Shown here in pieces: positions 26,299 to 34,938 of a stretch of 64,000 bases of DNA. Position 1 is the stretch's first letter; every line of letters starts with the position of its first letter. The stretch is from Clostridia bacterium (lineage in GTDB: Bacteria > Bacillota > Clostridia > Oscillospirales > CAG-272), in NCBI GenBank assembly GCA_017408585.1, contig JAFQUJ010000016.1:109094-173093 (forward strand), read 5' to 3'. A program made the translations under genes and the position numbers. The notes under the pieces are model-generated. The model was not told the origin of the DNA and did not search any database. It saw only the letters and a list, made by a program, of their open reading frames with translations.

Positions 26299-27596
26299 GA
26301 ATGTATGATATTATTTATAAAAAGCGTCAAGGTCACGAGCTATCAAAAGAAGAAATTGATTTTGCAATAGGTGGCTTTGTGTCGGGCGATGTACCCGACT
26401 ATCAAATGTCGGCGCTTGCTATGGCAATTTGCTTTAACGGCATGAGCTCAAGAGAAACCTTTTATCTTACCGATGCGATGATGCGCTCGGGAGATGTGGT
26501 TGATTTGAGCCGTTTTGATGGGCTTTGCGTTGACAAGCACAGCACAGGAGGTGTTGGCGACAAGACGACGCTTATTATCGCCCCTATTGTTGCATGTCTT
26601 GGTGCAAGAGTTGCAAAAATGTCAGGGCGTGGGCTTGGCTTTACGGGTGGCACTGTTGACAAGCTAGAATCGCTCGGCTCTTATCGCTCATCGCTTTCGA
26701 GCGAGGAATTTCTTTCACAGGTGGAAAAAATTGGAATTGCAGTTACAGGTCAAAGTGGGAATTTAGTTCCCGCCGACAAAAAGCTTTATGCTTTGCGTGA
26801 TGTTACAGCTACGGTGGATTCAATTCCGCTTATTGCGTCTAGCATCATGTCAAAAAAGCTTGCCTCGGGGGCGCACGCTATTGTTCTCGATGTAAAATGC
26901 GGTAGTGGTGCTTTTATGAAGAACGAGGCAGATGCCACTCTTTTAGCCGAGGCTATGATTGACATAGGCAAGCAATTTGGGCGCAGGGTGTGTGCGTTAA
27001 TTACGGATATGAGTGTGCCTCTTGGTCATTTTGTTGGCAATTCCCTTGAGGTATATGAGGCAATACAGGTGCTATCGGGCAAGGGTGAGGCAAGGCTTAC
27101 TGAGCTTTGCGTGGCGCTTGCATCTAATATGATTTCGATGGTACTTGGGCTTAGCATTGACGAGGCAACAGAGCGCGTGCTTGACGCCATTTCAAGTGGC
27201 AAGGCGCTTGACAAGATGCGTGAGTGGATTTGCGCTCAAGGCGGAGATGTGTCGCTAATTGACTCTCCTACGGCATTGCTTGGTGCAAAATTCAAGCATG
27301 AATTTAGAGCAAGCAAGAGTGGCTATATTAGTAAGATTGATGCCGAGGGCGTTGGAATTGCATCTATGCTTCTCGGTGCAGGCAGAGCGAAAAAGGACGA
27401 CGAAATCGACCATTTTGCCGGCATTGAGCTCAGAGCGAATTTAGGCGACTCTGTGTGCGAAAATGATGTTATTGCCATTTTATACGCATCAAGCGAGGAG
27501 CTTTTTGACGGTGCTGTTTCTAAGCTTGACGAGGTAATAGAAATATCGCCGGCCGTTCCACAAAAAAGTGAGCTTATTAAGAAAATTGTATTCTAA
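26295..27596 (+). CDS. pdp: Pyrimidine-nucleoside phosphorylase
   Basis: Phosphorolyses uridine, deoxyuridine and thymidine. It belongs to the thymidine/pyrimidine phosphorylase family (NP-II): phosphate loop KHSTGGVGDKTTL, MSGRGLGFTGGTVDKLES, and KKLASGAHAIVLDVKCGSG. 433 residues, with the C-terminal barrel-sandwich domain. Start taken as the ATG overlapping the cdd stop; an ATG two codons later is also possible. Last gene of the deo operon, followed by a terminator. Confidence 0.95.
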   Translation: MRMYDIIYKKRQGHELSKEEIDFAIGGFVSGDVPDYQMSALAMAICFNGMSSRETFYLTDAMMRSGDVVDLSRFDGLCVDKHSTGGVGDKTTLIIAPIVACLGARVAKMSGRGLGFTGGTVDKLESLGSYRSSLSSEEFLSQVEKIGIAVTGQSGNLVPADKKLYALRDVTATVDSIPLIASSIMSKKLASGAHAIVLDVKCGSGAFMKNEADATLLAEAMIDIGKQFGRRVCALITDMSVPLGHFVGNSLEVYEAIQVLSGKGEARLTELCVALASNMISMVLGLSIDEATERVLDAISSGKALDKMREWICAQGGDVSLIDSPTALLGAKFKHEFRASKSGYISKIDAEGVGIASMLLGAGRAKKDDEIDHFAGIELRANLGDSVCENDVIAILYASSEELFDGAVSKLDEVIEISPAVPQKSELIKKIVF

Positions 27597-27602
27597 AAAT
27601 GT

Positions 27603-27634
27603 CATCTGCTCGGCAATCGAGCAGATGCTTTTTA
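27603..27634 (+). terminator. Intrinsic terminator of the deo operon
   Basis: Perfect ten-base stem (27603-27612 with 27618-27627), loop GCAAT, then CTTTTT. Confidence 0.92.
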
Positions 27635-27689
27635 TTTTGCGTGGGCTTTTTACCTTCCCTTAGCATATATTTTATAAAGGGGTGGTTTT

Positions 27690-28031
27690 ATGAAAAGCAT
27701 TGAGCAAATGATATTAGAATTTAGGCACTCATATCCAAAAAGGAAAATTATTTATCTTGACAAGAACGGGGGCTTTCAAGAAAGGACTTGTCTTAACTTG
27801 GATATTTTAAAGGGGTCGCTGGGAGAATGTGCGCTGAAAATTGAATACTTTGAGAATAAAATTCTACTTAGCTTAGACGCCCTTACGCCTTGCGAGCTTA
27901 TGGAGCGCTTGCTTTTTCGATGTGCTATTATTGGCGAGGTGTGCGATGATGGTGTTTTCTTGCTTGTCGGCGGTGACACATGCGATATTATGAGTGTGGC
28001 GTGCCGACTTTTAGAGGAATTCAAAAAATAA
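27690..28031 (+). CDS. Small hypothetical protein
   Basis: A 113-residue protein of unknown family. It has no signal peptide or membrane helix. The middle reads KIEYFENKILLSLDALTPCE, followed by LLFRCAIIGEV and VFLLVGGDTCDIMSVACRLL, a mixed alpha/beta pattern with four Cys in the C-terminal half. AAAGGGGTGG lies seven bases before the ATG, supporting real translation. It stands alone between the deo terminator and the PHP-domain gene. Confidence 0.6.
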   Translation: MKSIEQMILEFRHSYPKRKIIYLDKNGGFQERTCLNLDILKGSLGECALKIEYFENKILLSLDALTPCELMERLLFRCAIIGEVCDDGVFLLVGGDTCDIMSVACRLLEEFKK

Positions 28032-28044
28032 TTTACTTTTTCGC

Positions 28045-28073
28045 TTGACTATGCTCTTTTTTAGGTATATAAT
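28045..28073 (+). promoter_or_regulatory. SigA-type promoter of the PHP-domain gene
   Basis: TTGACT (28045-28050), 17 bases, TATAAT (28068-28073), 30 bases upstream of the ATG. Confidence 0.85.
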
Positions 28074-28102
28074 TTAATAGAATAAAATTAAAGGTGGTTT
28101 AT

Positions 28103-28765
28103 ATGTTTAAAACAGAGCTTCATTGTCACTCTTGTGATGTTAGCGCTTGCGCAAGAGTTGATGTAAATACAATTGTTAATAAATTTGTCGATGCAGGATA
28201 TAGCACGCTTGTTTTGTGTAATCATTTTAACTCGGCAACATACGAGCATTTAAAGAGCACCGATTGGAATGACTGGATTGACAAGTTCCTTTTGGGCTAC
28301 ACTAAGCTAAAGGAATGTGCCTCAGGCAAGCTTAATATTTTGCTTGGCATGGAGCTTCGCTTTAACGAGAACAACAATGATTATCTTGTTTTTGGTATTG
28401 ACGAGGAGTTTTTAAGATCGCAAGAGGGAATTTTTGCGTCTAACCCTTGGAAATTCCATGAGGTAGCAAAGGAAAAGGGGCTATTGTTCATTCAAGCTCA
28501 CCCGTTTCGCTCCGACATGACGGTAGTTGACCCTCGCGCGCTTGATGGTGTTGAAGTATTTAACGGACACAAGGGTCACGATTCGAGAAATGATATTGCG
28601 AATATGTGGGCTGACAAGTTTGGTCTTATTAAAACCTCGGGCACGGATTTTCATTACGATTATGCACCTGCAAACGCGGGAATCATGACGGAAAACGAGA
28701 TCACCTCGCTTGACGAGCTAATCGAGGTGCTAAGGAGTGGGCGCTACACTCTTATAAGAGAATAA
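28103..28765 (+). CDS. PHP-domain metal-dependent phosphoesterase
   Basis: A 220-residue PHP-superfamily hydrolase. Metal ligands are visible as ELHCHS at the N terminus, LCNHF near residue 40, QAHPFR near residue 133, and TSGTDFHYD near residue 180. The family includes histidinol phosphatases and 3',5'-nucleotide phosphatases; the substrate cannot be read from the sequence. Start at the ATG at 28103 after AAAGGTGG; the frame opens at a GTG at 28094. Monocistronic. Confidence 0.85.
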   Translation: MFKTELHCHSCDVSACARVDVNTIVNKFVDAGYSTLVLCNHFNSATYEHLKSTDWNDWIDKFLLGYTKLKECASGKLNILLGMELRFNENNNDYLVFGIDEEFLRSQEGIFASNPWKFHEVAKEKGLLFIQAHPFRSDMTVVDPRALDGVEVFNGHKGHDSRNDIANMWADKFGLIKTSGTDFHYDYAPANAGIMTENEITSLDELIEVLRSGRYTLIRE

Positions 28766-28767
28766 AG

Positions 28768-28798
28768 AAAAGGGGGCATTTTCTGTCCCCTTTTAAAT
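28768..28798. terminator. Convergent terminator between the PHP gene and spoVM
   Basis: Stem AAAAGGGG (28768-28775) with CCCCTTTT (28787-28794), extended inward by three pairs. A/T tails on both sides let it end transcription from either strand. Confidence 0.8.
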
Positions 28799-28800
28799 TT

Positions 28801-28872
28801 CTATTTCACCTTGAATATTTTCTTTAAGATTGGAGTCAATATTTTGGGTGATTTTACGATTACTATTTTCAT
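28801..28872 (-). CDS. spoVM: Stage V sporulation protein M (SpoVM), 23 residues
   Basis: The short frame encodes MKIVIVKSPKILTP followed by ILKKIFKVK. It has the amphipathic helix, the KxPK motif and the length (about 24-26) of SpoVM, which recognises the curved forespore membrane and recruits SpoIVA to begin spore coat assembly. Context is strong support: in Bacillus subtilis spoVM lies downstream of prpC-prkC-rsgA, and here it follows the equivalent phosphatase, kinase and rsgA genes. The ribosome site GAGGG lies about eight bases before the ATG and is within the 3' arm of a stem-loop. Confidence 0.85.
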   Translation of the reverse strand: MKIVIVKSPKILTPILKKIFKVK

Positions 28873-28876
28873 AAAC

Positions 28877-28922
28877 AAAGCCCTCATATTTTGTCAGTTC
28901 TACTACATAATATGAGAGCTTT
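28877..28922 (-). promoter_or_regulatory. Stem-loop enclosing the spoVM ribosome site, with a possible SigE promoter
   Basis: Arms 28909-28922 and 28877-28890 pair over 14 bp with one G-U in the mRNA; the loop is 18 bases. The 3' arm contains the spoVM Shine-Dalgarno sequence. CATATTAT (28907-28914, minus strand) resembles the SigE -10 consensus CATACANT and would start transcription in the loop. The matching -35 element is weak. Confidence 0.5.
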
Positions 28923-28944
28923 TTCGTTTTGTTACGAGCAATAT

Positions 28945-29886
28945 TTATTTTTTCCACTTGGGCTTGCTTTTTAGAATGTTATAAAGCGCAACATAGCTTG
29001 CGTGGCGTGTTTTTGGAATTTCCCCCTCGCTAACTCGTCTTAATACATCACAGCCCTGCTCCTTGGTGTGAGAGCATTTTGTAAATCTACATTTGCCCTC
29101 GCTTTCTCTAAACTCTCTGAAGGTATCAAAGAGCTGTTCCAACTCAAAGAAATCAAAGCGTTCAAAGTCAAGAAGGGTAAAGCCCGGTGTGTCGGCAAGG
29201 TAGCCCCTTATGCCATCACCGATAAGTGCTTCGAGCGAGAAAAGCTCCGTTTTTCTTGTGGTGTTTTTTCCACGCTCATTTTTGCGACTAAGGTCACCTA
29301 TTTCAAGCGCTAGGTCGGGGAAAAGTAGATTTATAAAGGTGCTTTTGCCTGCGCCTGACGCACCGGAAAATGCAAAGATTGGGTTTTCCCTTTCCTGACA
29401 TTTTGCCCTTATATAATTGTATATTTCTTCCTTGCCCTCTCCGTTTTCGCTTGATGTGACAAAGGTTTCAAAGCCACTTTTTTTATAAATTTGCGCTGTG
29501 CTTTTTGCAAAATCCATATCAAGATCCGACTTGGTTATGACAATAGCACACTCTATTCCCTTTGACTCAGCAATACAGATTAGCTTGTCTATTGTTTCAA
29601 GCACAGGGGCGGGCTTAACGCATGAAATCACGACGAAAATATAGTCAAGATTAGCAAGCGGTGGGCGAATAAGTGAGCTTTTTCTTTCGAGAATTTTGCT
29701 TATGTACAGCTCGCCATTCTCGTTTACGGATATTTCAACTCTGTCTCCTGCAAGCAAGGTTATTTTTTCGTGCTTGAATGCGCCCTTTGCGTGAGCATCG
29801 ACTGTTTTTTTACCATTATACTCGCTATCAAGTGAAACGGTAAAAAGTCCACCGACGCTTTTTGTTACTATTCCAGAAATTATCAT
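28945..29886 (-). CDS. rsgA: Ribosome small-subunit-dependent GTPase RsgA
   Basis: GTPase that assists late 30S subunit maturation. It has an N-terminal OB fold, then a circularly permuted GTPase domain with G4 (VITKSD) before G1 (SGASGAGKSTFINLL) and G3 (ADTPGF). The C-terminal zinc motif is CRFTKCSHTKEQGC. 313 residues, typical. Its start overlaps the stop of the kinase gene (ATGA). Confidence 0.96.
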   Translation of the reverse strand: MIISGIVTKSVGGLFTVSLDSEYNGKKTVDAHAKGAFKHEKITLLAGDRVEISVNENGELYISKILERKSSLIRPPLANLDYIFVVISCVKPAPVLETIDKLICIAESKGIECAIVITKSDLDMDFAKSTAQIYKKSGFETFVTSSENGEGKEEIYNYIRAKCQERENPIFAFSGASGAGKSTFINLLFPDLALEIGDLSRKNERGKNTTRKTELFSLEALIGDGIRGYLADTPGFTLLDFERFDFFELEQLFDTFREFRESEGKCRFTKCSHTKEQGCDVLRRVSEGEIPKTRHASYVALYNILKSKPKWKK

Positions 29887-30830
29887 TTCCTTTTAACTCC
29901 AAAAATTCGTCTTATAAACGACATGAAATTTGACATTTTTCCTCTGCATGGAAGCTTATCAAACTTAATCTTTTTATTTTTTTGTAGTCTTTTTACATAG
30001 TCAAGCATTGAGTCAGCGCTTTGAAATCTTTCGCTTGGCTTTTTGCTCATGGCGCAAAGAATAATTTGCTCAAGTCCCACGGGAATATCGGGGTTTATTT
30101 CTCTTGGGGGTGTTGGCTCGTTATTTATTTGCATAACTGCAATTGACACAGGGCTCTCGCCATCAAAGGGGAGCTTGCCTGTTGCGAGCTCGTAAATCAT
30201 AGCGCCAAGAGAGTAAAGGTCGCTTCTGCAATCTATTGGCTTAGCGCTTGCCTGCTCGGGACTCATGTAATAAACTGTTCCTATTGCCTTATCGGTCATT
30301 GTTACAGTTTCAGCGTTGGGGAGCTTAGCAATTCCAAAATCCATGACCTTGATAAGACCGTTACGCAAAACCATTATGTTTTGTGGCTTTACATCTCTGT
30401 GAATAACGCCACCGTCATGGGCTGCCTTAAGTGCCTTTAGGGTTTGGATTGTGTAGCTCATTATCTCCTCAAAGGAGAGTGGTCCACCCTTTGCCTTTAG
30501 GTATCTTTTCAAGGTTATTCCGCTAACATATTCCATAACCATGTACTTCTTTTCGCCATTTGTGCAGAAATCGTACATATTTACTATGTTGGTGTGACGA
30601 ATGTCATTTTCAACACGGAACTCGTTTTTAAAGCGCTTTAGCATTGTTTTATCGCAAGCGATCTCGTCCTTGAGCATTTTGATTGCGACTGTATTATCGT
30701 TGGTGTATGTATCCTTGGCACGGAACACGATTGCCATTCCGCCAATTCCTATAAGCTTTTCAAGTAGGTATCTATCGTCGAGCAGAGTGCCCTCAAGCTT
30801 TTCATATTTTTCGTAGATTTCTCTTTCCAT
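29883..30830 (-). CDS. Serine/threonine protein kinase, PrkC-like, without membrane or PASTA domains
   Basis: Hanks-type kinase, complete catalytic domain at residues 18-285: glycine loop IGIGGMAIVFRAKD, catalytic Lys in VAIKML, HRDVKPQNIMV, DFGIAK and GTVYYMSPEQ. The chain ends soon after (FMSFIRRIFGVKRK) at 315 residues. PrkC/Stk1 kinases in this gene position normally continue with a membrane helix and extracellular PASTA repeats that sense muropeptides. Both are absent, and no frameshifted remainder follows, because rsgA starts at once. The kinase is thus soluble or only peripherally bound through its basic tail. It is paired with the phosphatase upstream. Confidence 0.92.
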   Translation of the reverse strand: MEREIYEKYEKLEGTLLDDRYLLEKLIGIGGMAIVFRAKDTYTNDNTVAIKMLKDEIACDKTMLKRFKNEFRVENDIRHTNIVNMYDFCTNGEKKYMVMEYVSGITLKRYLKAKGGPLSFEEIMSYTIQTLKALKAAHDGGVIHRDVKPQNIMVLRNGLIKVMDFGIAKLPNAETVTMTDKAIGTVYYMSPEQASAKPIDCRSDLYSLGAMIYELATGKLPFDGESPVSIAVMQINNEPTPPREINPDIPVGLEQIILCAMSKKPSERFQSADSMLDYVKRLQKNKKIKFDKLPCRGKMSNFMSFIRRIFGVKRK

Positions 30831-30840
30831 TACGCCCTCC

Positions 30841-31614
30841 TTACATTCTCACAAGTATGGCTGTAATGTTATCTGCGCCACCATTTTGGTTTGCACAATC
30901 TATGAGCTTTCTCACGGTGATAGATAGCTTGATTTGGTCAAGTCCTCGTCTATCGTCGCCGATCACGATATCGTGAAGCCCCTCCTCGCTAACGAAGTTT
31001 GTTAGTCCGTCGGAGCACAGAAGAATATATGTTCCCTCGCTTACGCTCTCTCTTATAAAGTCAGCCTTGACAGAGCTCTCTGTGCCTATGGCGCGAGTGA
31101 TTATATTCTTATTCGGGAAGGTTTGTGCCTCCTCCTCGGTGATTTGACCTATATCGAGAAGGTATTGAACATAGGAATGGTCCTTAGTGATTTGCTTTAT
31201 TTTATCGCCCTTTATAAAGTACATACGGCTATCTCCTACATTTACGCAAAAGACGGTATCCTTTATGATAAGAGCCGCAACAAGCGTTGTTCCCATTCCC
31301 TTAAGGGTTGGGTGTATTTGAGCATACTCATATACAGCGTGGTTTGCCTGCTCAACTGCGCCAAGGAGCGCATTTTTAATTTCTGAGCCTTGAAGCTTTT
31401 TGTTTTTATTTCCTATATAGGGTGCAATAAAATCGTCGATTATTGACACGAACTTTTCCGAGGCAATTCTTGACGCCTCGCTTCCGCCCCTTGCACCGCC
31501 CATTCCATCGCATACGACGCACAGACAGGTTTTTTCAGAATAGCTTTTTAAGATGTAGGAGTCTTGATTTGCGCTTCTTTTCATTCCTACATCGGTGTTT
31601 GCCGAACAAATCAT
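30841..31614 (-). CDS. prpC: PP2C-family serine/threonine phosphatase
   Basis: Reverses phosphorylation by the adjacent kinase. PP2C motifs are complete: TDVGMKRSANQDSY, VVCDGMGGARGGSEAS, MGTTLVAALI, VNVGDSRMYFI, LLCSDGLTNFV and GGADNITAILV, providing the Asp ligands for two Mn/Mg ions. 257 residues. It lies ten bases upstream of the kinase gene, the conserved prpC-prkC order. Confidence 0.93.
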   Translation of the reverse strand: MICSANTDVGMKRSANQDSYILKSYSEKTCLCVVCDGMGGARGGSEASRIASEKFVSIIDDFIAPYIGNKNKKLQGSEIKNALLGAVEQANHAVYEYAQIHPTLKGMGTTLVAALIIKDTVFCVNVGDSRMYFIKGDKIKQITKDHSYVQYLLDIGQITEEEAQTFPNKNIITRAIGTESSVKADFIRESVSEGTYILLCSDGLTNFVSEEGLHDIVIGDDRRGLDQIKLSITVRKLIDCANQNGGADNITAILVRM

Positions 31615-31632
31615 ATTTTTCCTCTTTTTTGG

Positions 31633-32661
31633 TTATTTTTTGGTGCTTTGTCTTCTTAGCTGACCGCATGATGCGTTTATATCAGAGCCTAGGCGTCGTC
31701 TTACTGTTGCGTTTATGCCAAGTGATATCAGCTTATTTTTAAAAGCATTTACATTTTTTGATGTCGAGAGCCTTGTGCTTTCAACCTCGTTTAACGGAAT
31801 TAGGTTCACATGTGGGGTTGAATGAATATATCCTTTTAGCACCTGTGCGAGCCTTGTTGCGCCCTCTATTGTATCGTTTTTATCTGCGATAAGCGTATAT
31901 TCAAAGGAAATGCGTCTGCCCGTTTTCTCAAAGTAACGCTCACAGGCGCTAAGAAGTGCCTCAATGTTGTATTTGTTGTTTATTGGCATTATTGCCGATC
32001 TTATCTCGTCATCATATGCGTGAAGGGAGATTGAGAGCGTGATTGGCAAGCCCTCGTGCGAGAGCTTATCAATTTTATCAACAAGTCCACAGCTTGAAAC
32101 TGAAATATGTCTTAGTCCAATATTAAGTCCGTCGGGTGAAGAAACGAGCTTTAGAAATTTTATTGTGTTATCGTAGTTATCAAGTGGCTCTCCTATTCCC
32201 ATCATGACTACATTGGAAATTCGCTCACCTGTATCCCTTTGAGCTGAAATGATTTGTCCCAGCATTTCGCCCGCGCTCAAATCTCGCACTCTGCCATCTA
32301 TTGTTGATGCGCAGAATTTACAGCCCATGCGACAGCCGACCTGCGATGAGATGCATAGGGTGTTTCCATGCTCGTATCTCATGAACACGCTTTCGATACA
32401 TTCGCCATCTATTAGCTCGAACAAATATTTTATAGTTCCGTCGATTTGGGAAACGAGCCTTTTTAGAACCTTGGGAAGTCGAAACTCGCACACATCATCA
32501 AGCGCTTGGCGCAACCTAGTGGGAATGTTTTTCATTTCGTCGCCCCATGCGCCCTTACATATCCAGCCATATATTTGCTTAGCGCGGAATTTACTCTCTC
32601 CAAGCTCTAAAACGAGTGCTTCAAGCTCAGGCAGAGTCATTGATAAAATATCGTGCTTCAT
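31633..32661 (-). CDS. rlmN: 23S rRNA (adenine-2503-C2)-methyltransferase
   Basis: Radical-SAM enzyme that methylates A2503 of 23S rRNA and A37 of some tRNAs. The iron-sulfur motif is CRMGCKFCAS near residue 110, the SAM-binding region includes NVVMMGIGEPLDNY, and the second catalytic Cys is at the C terminus in INASCGQLRR. 342 residues. Its ATG overlaps the rsmB stop by one base. Confidence 0.95.
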   Translation of the reverse strand: MKHDILSMTLPELEALVLELGESKFRAKQIYGWICKGAWGDEMKNIPTRLRQALDDVCEFRLPKVLKRLVSQIDGTIKYLFELIDGECIESVFMRYEHGNTLCISSQVGCRMGCKFCASTIDGRVRDLSAGEMLGQIISAQRDTGERISNVVMMGIGEPLDNYDNTIKFLKLVSSPDGLNIGLRHISVSSCGLVDKIDKLSHEGLPITLSISLHAYDDEIRSAIMPINNKYNIEALLSACERYFEKTGRRISFEYTLIADKNDTIEGATRLAQVLKGYIHSTPHVNLIPLNEVESTRLSTSKNVNAFKNKLISLGINATVRRRLGSDINASCGQLRRQSTKK

Positions 32662-33965
32662 TATTTAATCCTTTTCATTTTTGCAACAAAGAAGCCGTCA
32701 GCCTCTAGCTTGTGTGGCATGAAGGTAAACATACCGTCGCTTGATTTTATGTCGCCTAGGTCAAAATCGAGCATTTCAAAGCAATCGTTTGCTTCTAGGA
32801 AGCGCTTGACAACTCTTTCGTTTTCGGCCTTGTTTAGCGTACAGGTTGAATATATTAGCTCTCCACCGAGCCTTACATAATTTGCGCAATTTTTAAGGAT
32901 TGCCAATTGAACCTCGGGGAGATTGTATATTTGCTCAGATGGCTTATACTTAATATCGGGCTTCTTTGAGATTATTCCAAGTCCGGAGCATGGTGCATCG
33001 CATAGCACCTTATCAAATTTTTCAACAAAGTCCTCTCTTAGCACCTTTGCGTCCTGCTCGTACGCCTCTACTATTGTGATGCCTAATCTAGATGCGCCAT
33101 TTGTTACAAGAGGGAGCTTGTTTTTATGTAGGTCACAGGCAACTATTTTACCTGTATTTTTCATATCTATTGCACATGAGAAGGTTTTTCCACCCGGACA
33201 CGCGCACGCGTCAAGAATAAGCTCTCCACCGTTTGCGCCGACTATCTTTGTACAAGCAAAGGATGCAGTATCTTGAACGAAGCAAAGTCCCTTATCTATC
33301 AAATCGACAAAGTCGGAGATTGGGGCGTTGATTACGAGTAGCTCCTCGGAAAAGCCCACGGGTGTGTACGGAATTGCCCTGTTTTTAAGAGATTTTCTTA
33401 GTTCTCTTGGGTCAATTTTCATTGAGTTTATTCTTATTGTAACGCCCTTGCGTTGCTTTGATAGGGCAAGAGCAATTTTTTCCGCCTCATCATCGCCATA
33501 GGACTCTCTGAAAATATTGATTATAGTCAAAGGAATAGATGCCTTAACGGACACAGCCTGCCACTTATCGCTTGGAAGCACTAGCTCCTTATCATCTCTT
33601 ATAAAGGAGCGAAGGCACGCATTTACAAAGCCCTTTGACCTTCTAGGACAAATATTTACCGTTTCGGAAACTGCGGAATAATCAGGGATTTTATCCATGA
33701 ATAGTAGCTGATAGAAGCCTATGCGCAGTGCGTTTTTAGTTTCTATGTCGAGCTCCATGATATGAGAGCTTGAATACTTTGAGATTAGATAGTCAAGAGT
33801 TATGATTTTTTCGGTAACACCAAGATATAGTGCGGTGTATAGAGCAACATCAACCTTTGATAGCTTAGAGCGTGAAATTACTGTGTTGACCTCGATATTT
33901 GAATATGTTGATGAGAGCTCTGCCTTTACAAGTGAGGCAAGAGCCAATTTTCTTGGGTTATTCAT
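32661..33965 (-). CDS. rsmB: 16S rRNA (cytosine-967-C5)-methyltransferase
   Basis: Methylates C967 of 16S rRNA. The N-terminal 130 residues form a NusB-like RNA-binding domain; the C-terminal Rossmann domain has the SAM motif DACACPGGKTF, DAPCSGLG with a catalytic Cys, and STCTL with the second Cys. 434 residues. It lies 28 bases downstream of fmt, the usual fmt-rsmB pairing. Confidence 0.95.
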   Translation of the reverse strand: MNNPRKLALASLVKAELSSTYSNIEVNTVISRSKLSKVDVALYTALYLGVTEKIITLDYLISKYSSSHIMELDIETKNALRIGFYQLLFMDKIPDYSAVSETVNICPRRSKGFVNACLRSFIRDDKELVLPSDKWQAVSVKASIPLTIINIFRESYGDDEAEKIALALSKQRKGVTIRINSMKIDPRELRKSLKNRAIPYTPVGFSEELLVINAPISDFVDLIDKGLCFVQDTASFACTKIVGANGGELILDACACPGGKTFSCAIDMKNTGKIVACDLHKNKLPLVTNGASRLGITIVEAYEQDAKVLREDFVEKFDKVLCDAPCSGLGIISKKPDIKYKPSEQIYNLPEVQLAILKNCANYVRLGGELIYSTCTLNKAENERVVKRFLEANDCFEMLDFDLGDIKSSDGMFTFMPHKLEADGFFVAKMKRIK

Positions 33966-33993
33966 ATTTCTTCTCCTTTTTTCTTAAATTGTC

Positions 33994-34932
33994 TTAGCTT
34001 CTTTTGCCGAGAATATCTCCTAGGGAAATTTTTCGTCCGTTTATAAAATCCCTCGCACTCATTCTTCCCTTGCCCTCGGGCACTACTATGTCAAGTGCGA
34101 TTACGCCATCAGCACATTTGACGCAAATTGCGCCATCAAGCGACACAACCTCGCCCGTCTGCGCGCCGGGTGCGCTTTTATCTGTTGTGTGTGCGGACAC
34201 GATTTTTAAAATTTTGCCATCTGCCATTTTTGTAAAGGCAAGTGGGATTGGAGATAGTCCTCTTATTTGGTTATGAGTTGACAAAAGTGATTTTGAAAAA
34301 TCCACAAAGCAATCGTCCTTTGTGATTTTTTCAGCGTAGGTAAAATCGTCACCCTGCCTTGTATATGTTGCCTTGCCCTCCTTAAAGAGCGCAATTGTCT
34401 TTAAGAGTCCTTCACACGAGGCTATAACCAGCTTATCGTGAACCGTTTCAAAATTATCGCTTGGCAAAATATCTATTTTTTCTGTCAAAATAACATCGCC
34501 TGTATCAAGGCCTGCGTCCATACGCATTACGCTAACACCGGTTTCGGTTTCGCCATCAATTATCGCCCTTTGAATTGGGGCTGCGCCTCTATATTTGGGT
34601 AGAATTGACGCATGAGCGTTAATGCAACCATGCTTTGCATAGCTGAGCACATATTCCGGCAAAATTTTGCCATAGGCAACAACAACTATAAGCTCCGGCT
34701 TTAGCTCTTCGAGCAGAGGCAAAATTGCGCCATCCCTTAAGGTTTGTGGCTGATAGACATCAAGCCCCATTTCAAGCGCATATTTTTTCACAGGGCTTGG
34801 AGTGAGAACCATTCCTCTGCCCTTTGCCTTATCGGGAGTTGTGATAACTCCTACAATTTCCTCGCCACTCTCGTAGATAGCCTTCAAGCTTAGCATAGCG
34901 AAATCGGGCGTACCCATAAAAAGTATTCTCAT
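33994..34932 (-). CDS. fmt: Methionyl-tRNA formyltransferase
   Basis: Formylates initiator Met-tRNA with 10-formyl-THF. N terminus RILFMGTPDFAMLSLKAI, catalytic region INAHASILPKYRGAAPIQ and VMRMDAGLDTGDV, and a C-terminal oligonucleotide-binding domain. 312 residues. It lies six bases downstream of def, whose product removes the formyl group again. Confidence 0.97.
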   Translation of the reverse strand: MRILFMGTPDFAMLSLKAIYESGEEIVGVITTPDKAKGRGMVLTPSPVKKYALEMGLDVYQPQTLRDGAILPLLEELKPELIVVVAYGKILPEYVLSYAKHGCINAHASILPKYRGAAPIQRAIIDGETETGVSVMRMDAGLDTGDVILTEKIDILPSDNFETVHDKLVIASCEGLLKTIALFKEGKATYTRQGDDFTYAEKITKDDCFVDFSKSLLSTHNQIRGLSPIPLAFTKMADGKILKIVSAHTTDKSAPGAQTGEVVSLDGAICVKCADGVIALDIVVPEGKGRMSARDFINGRKISLGDILGKRS

Positions 34933-34938
34933 TTTTGC

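Noticed and set aside
29883..30830. Kinase truncated by a frameshift
   Set aside because: The next gene overlaps the stop and is intact, and no PASTA-like coding sequence is found in any frame downstream.
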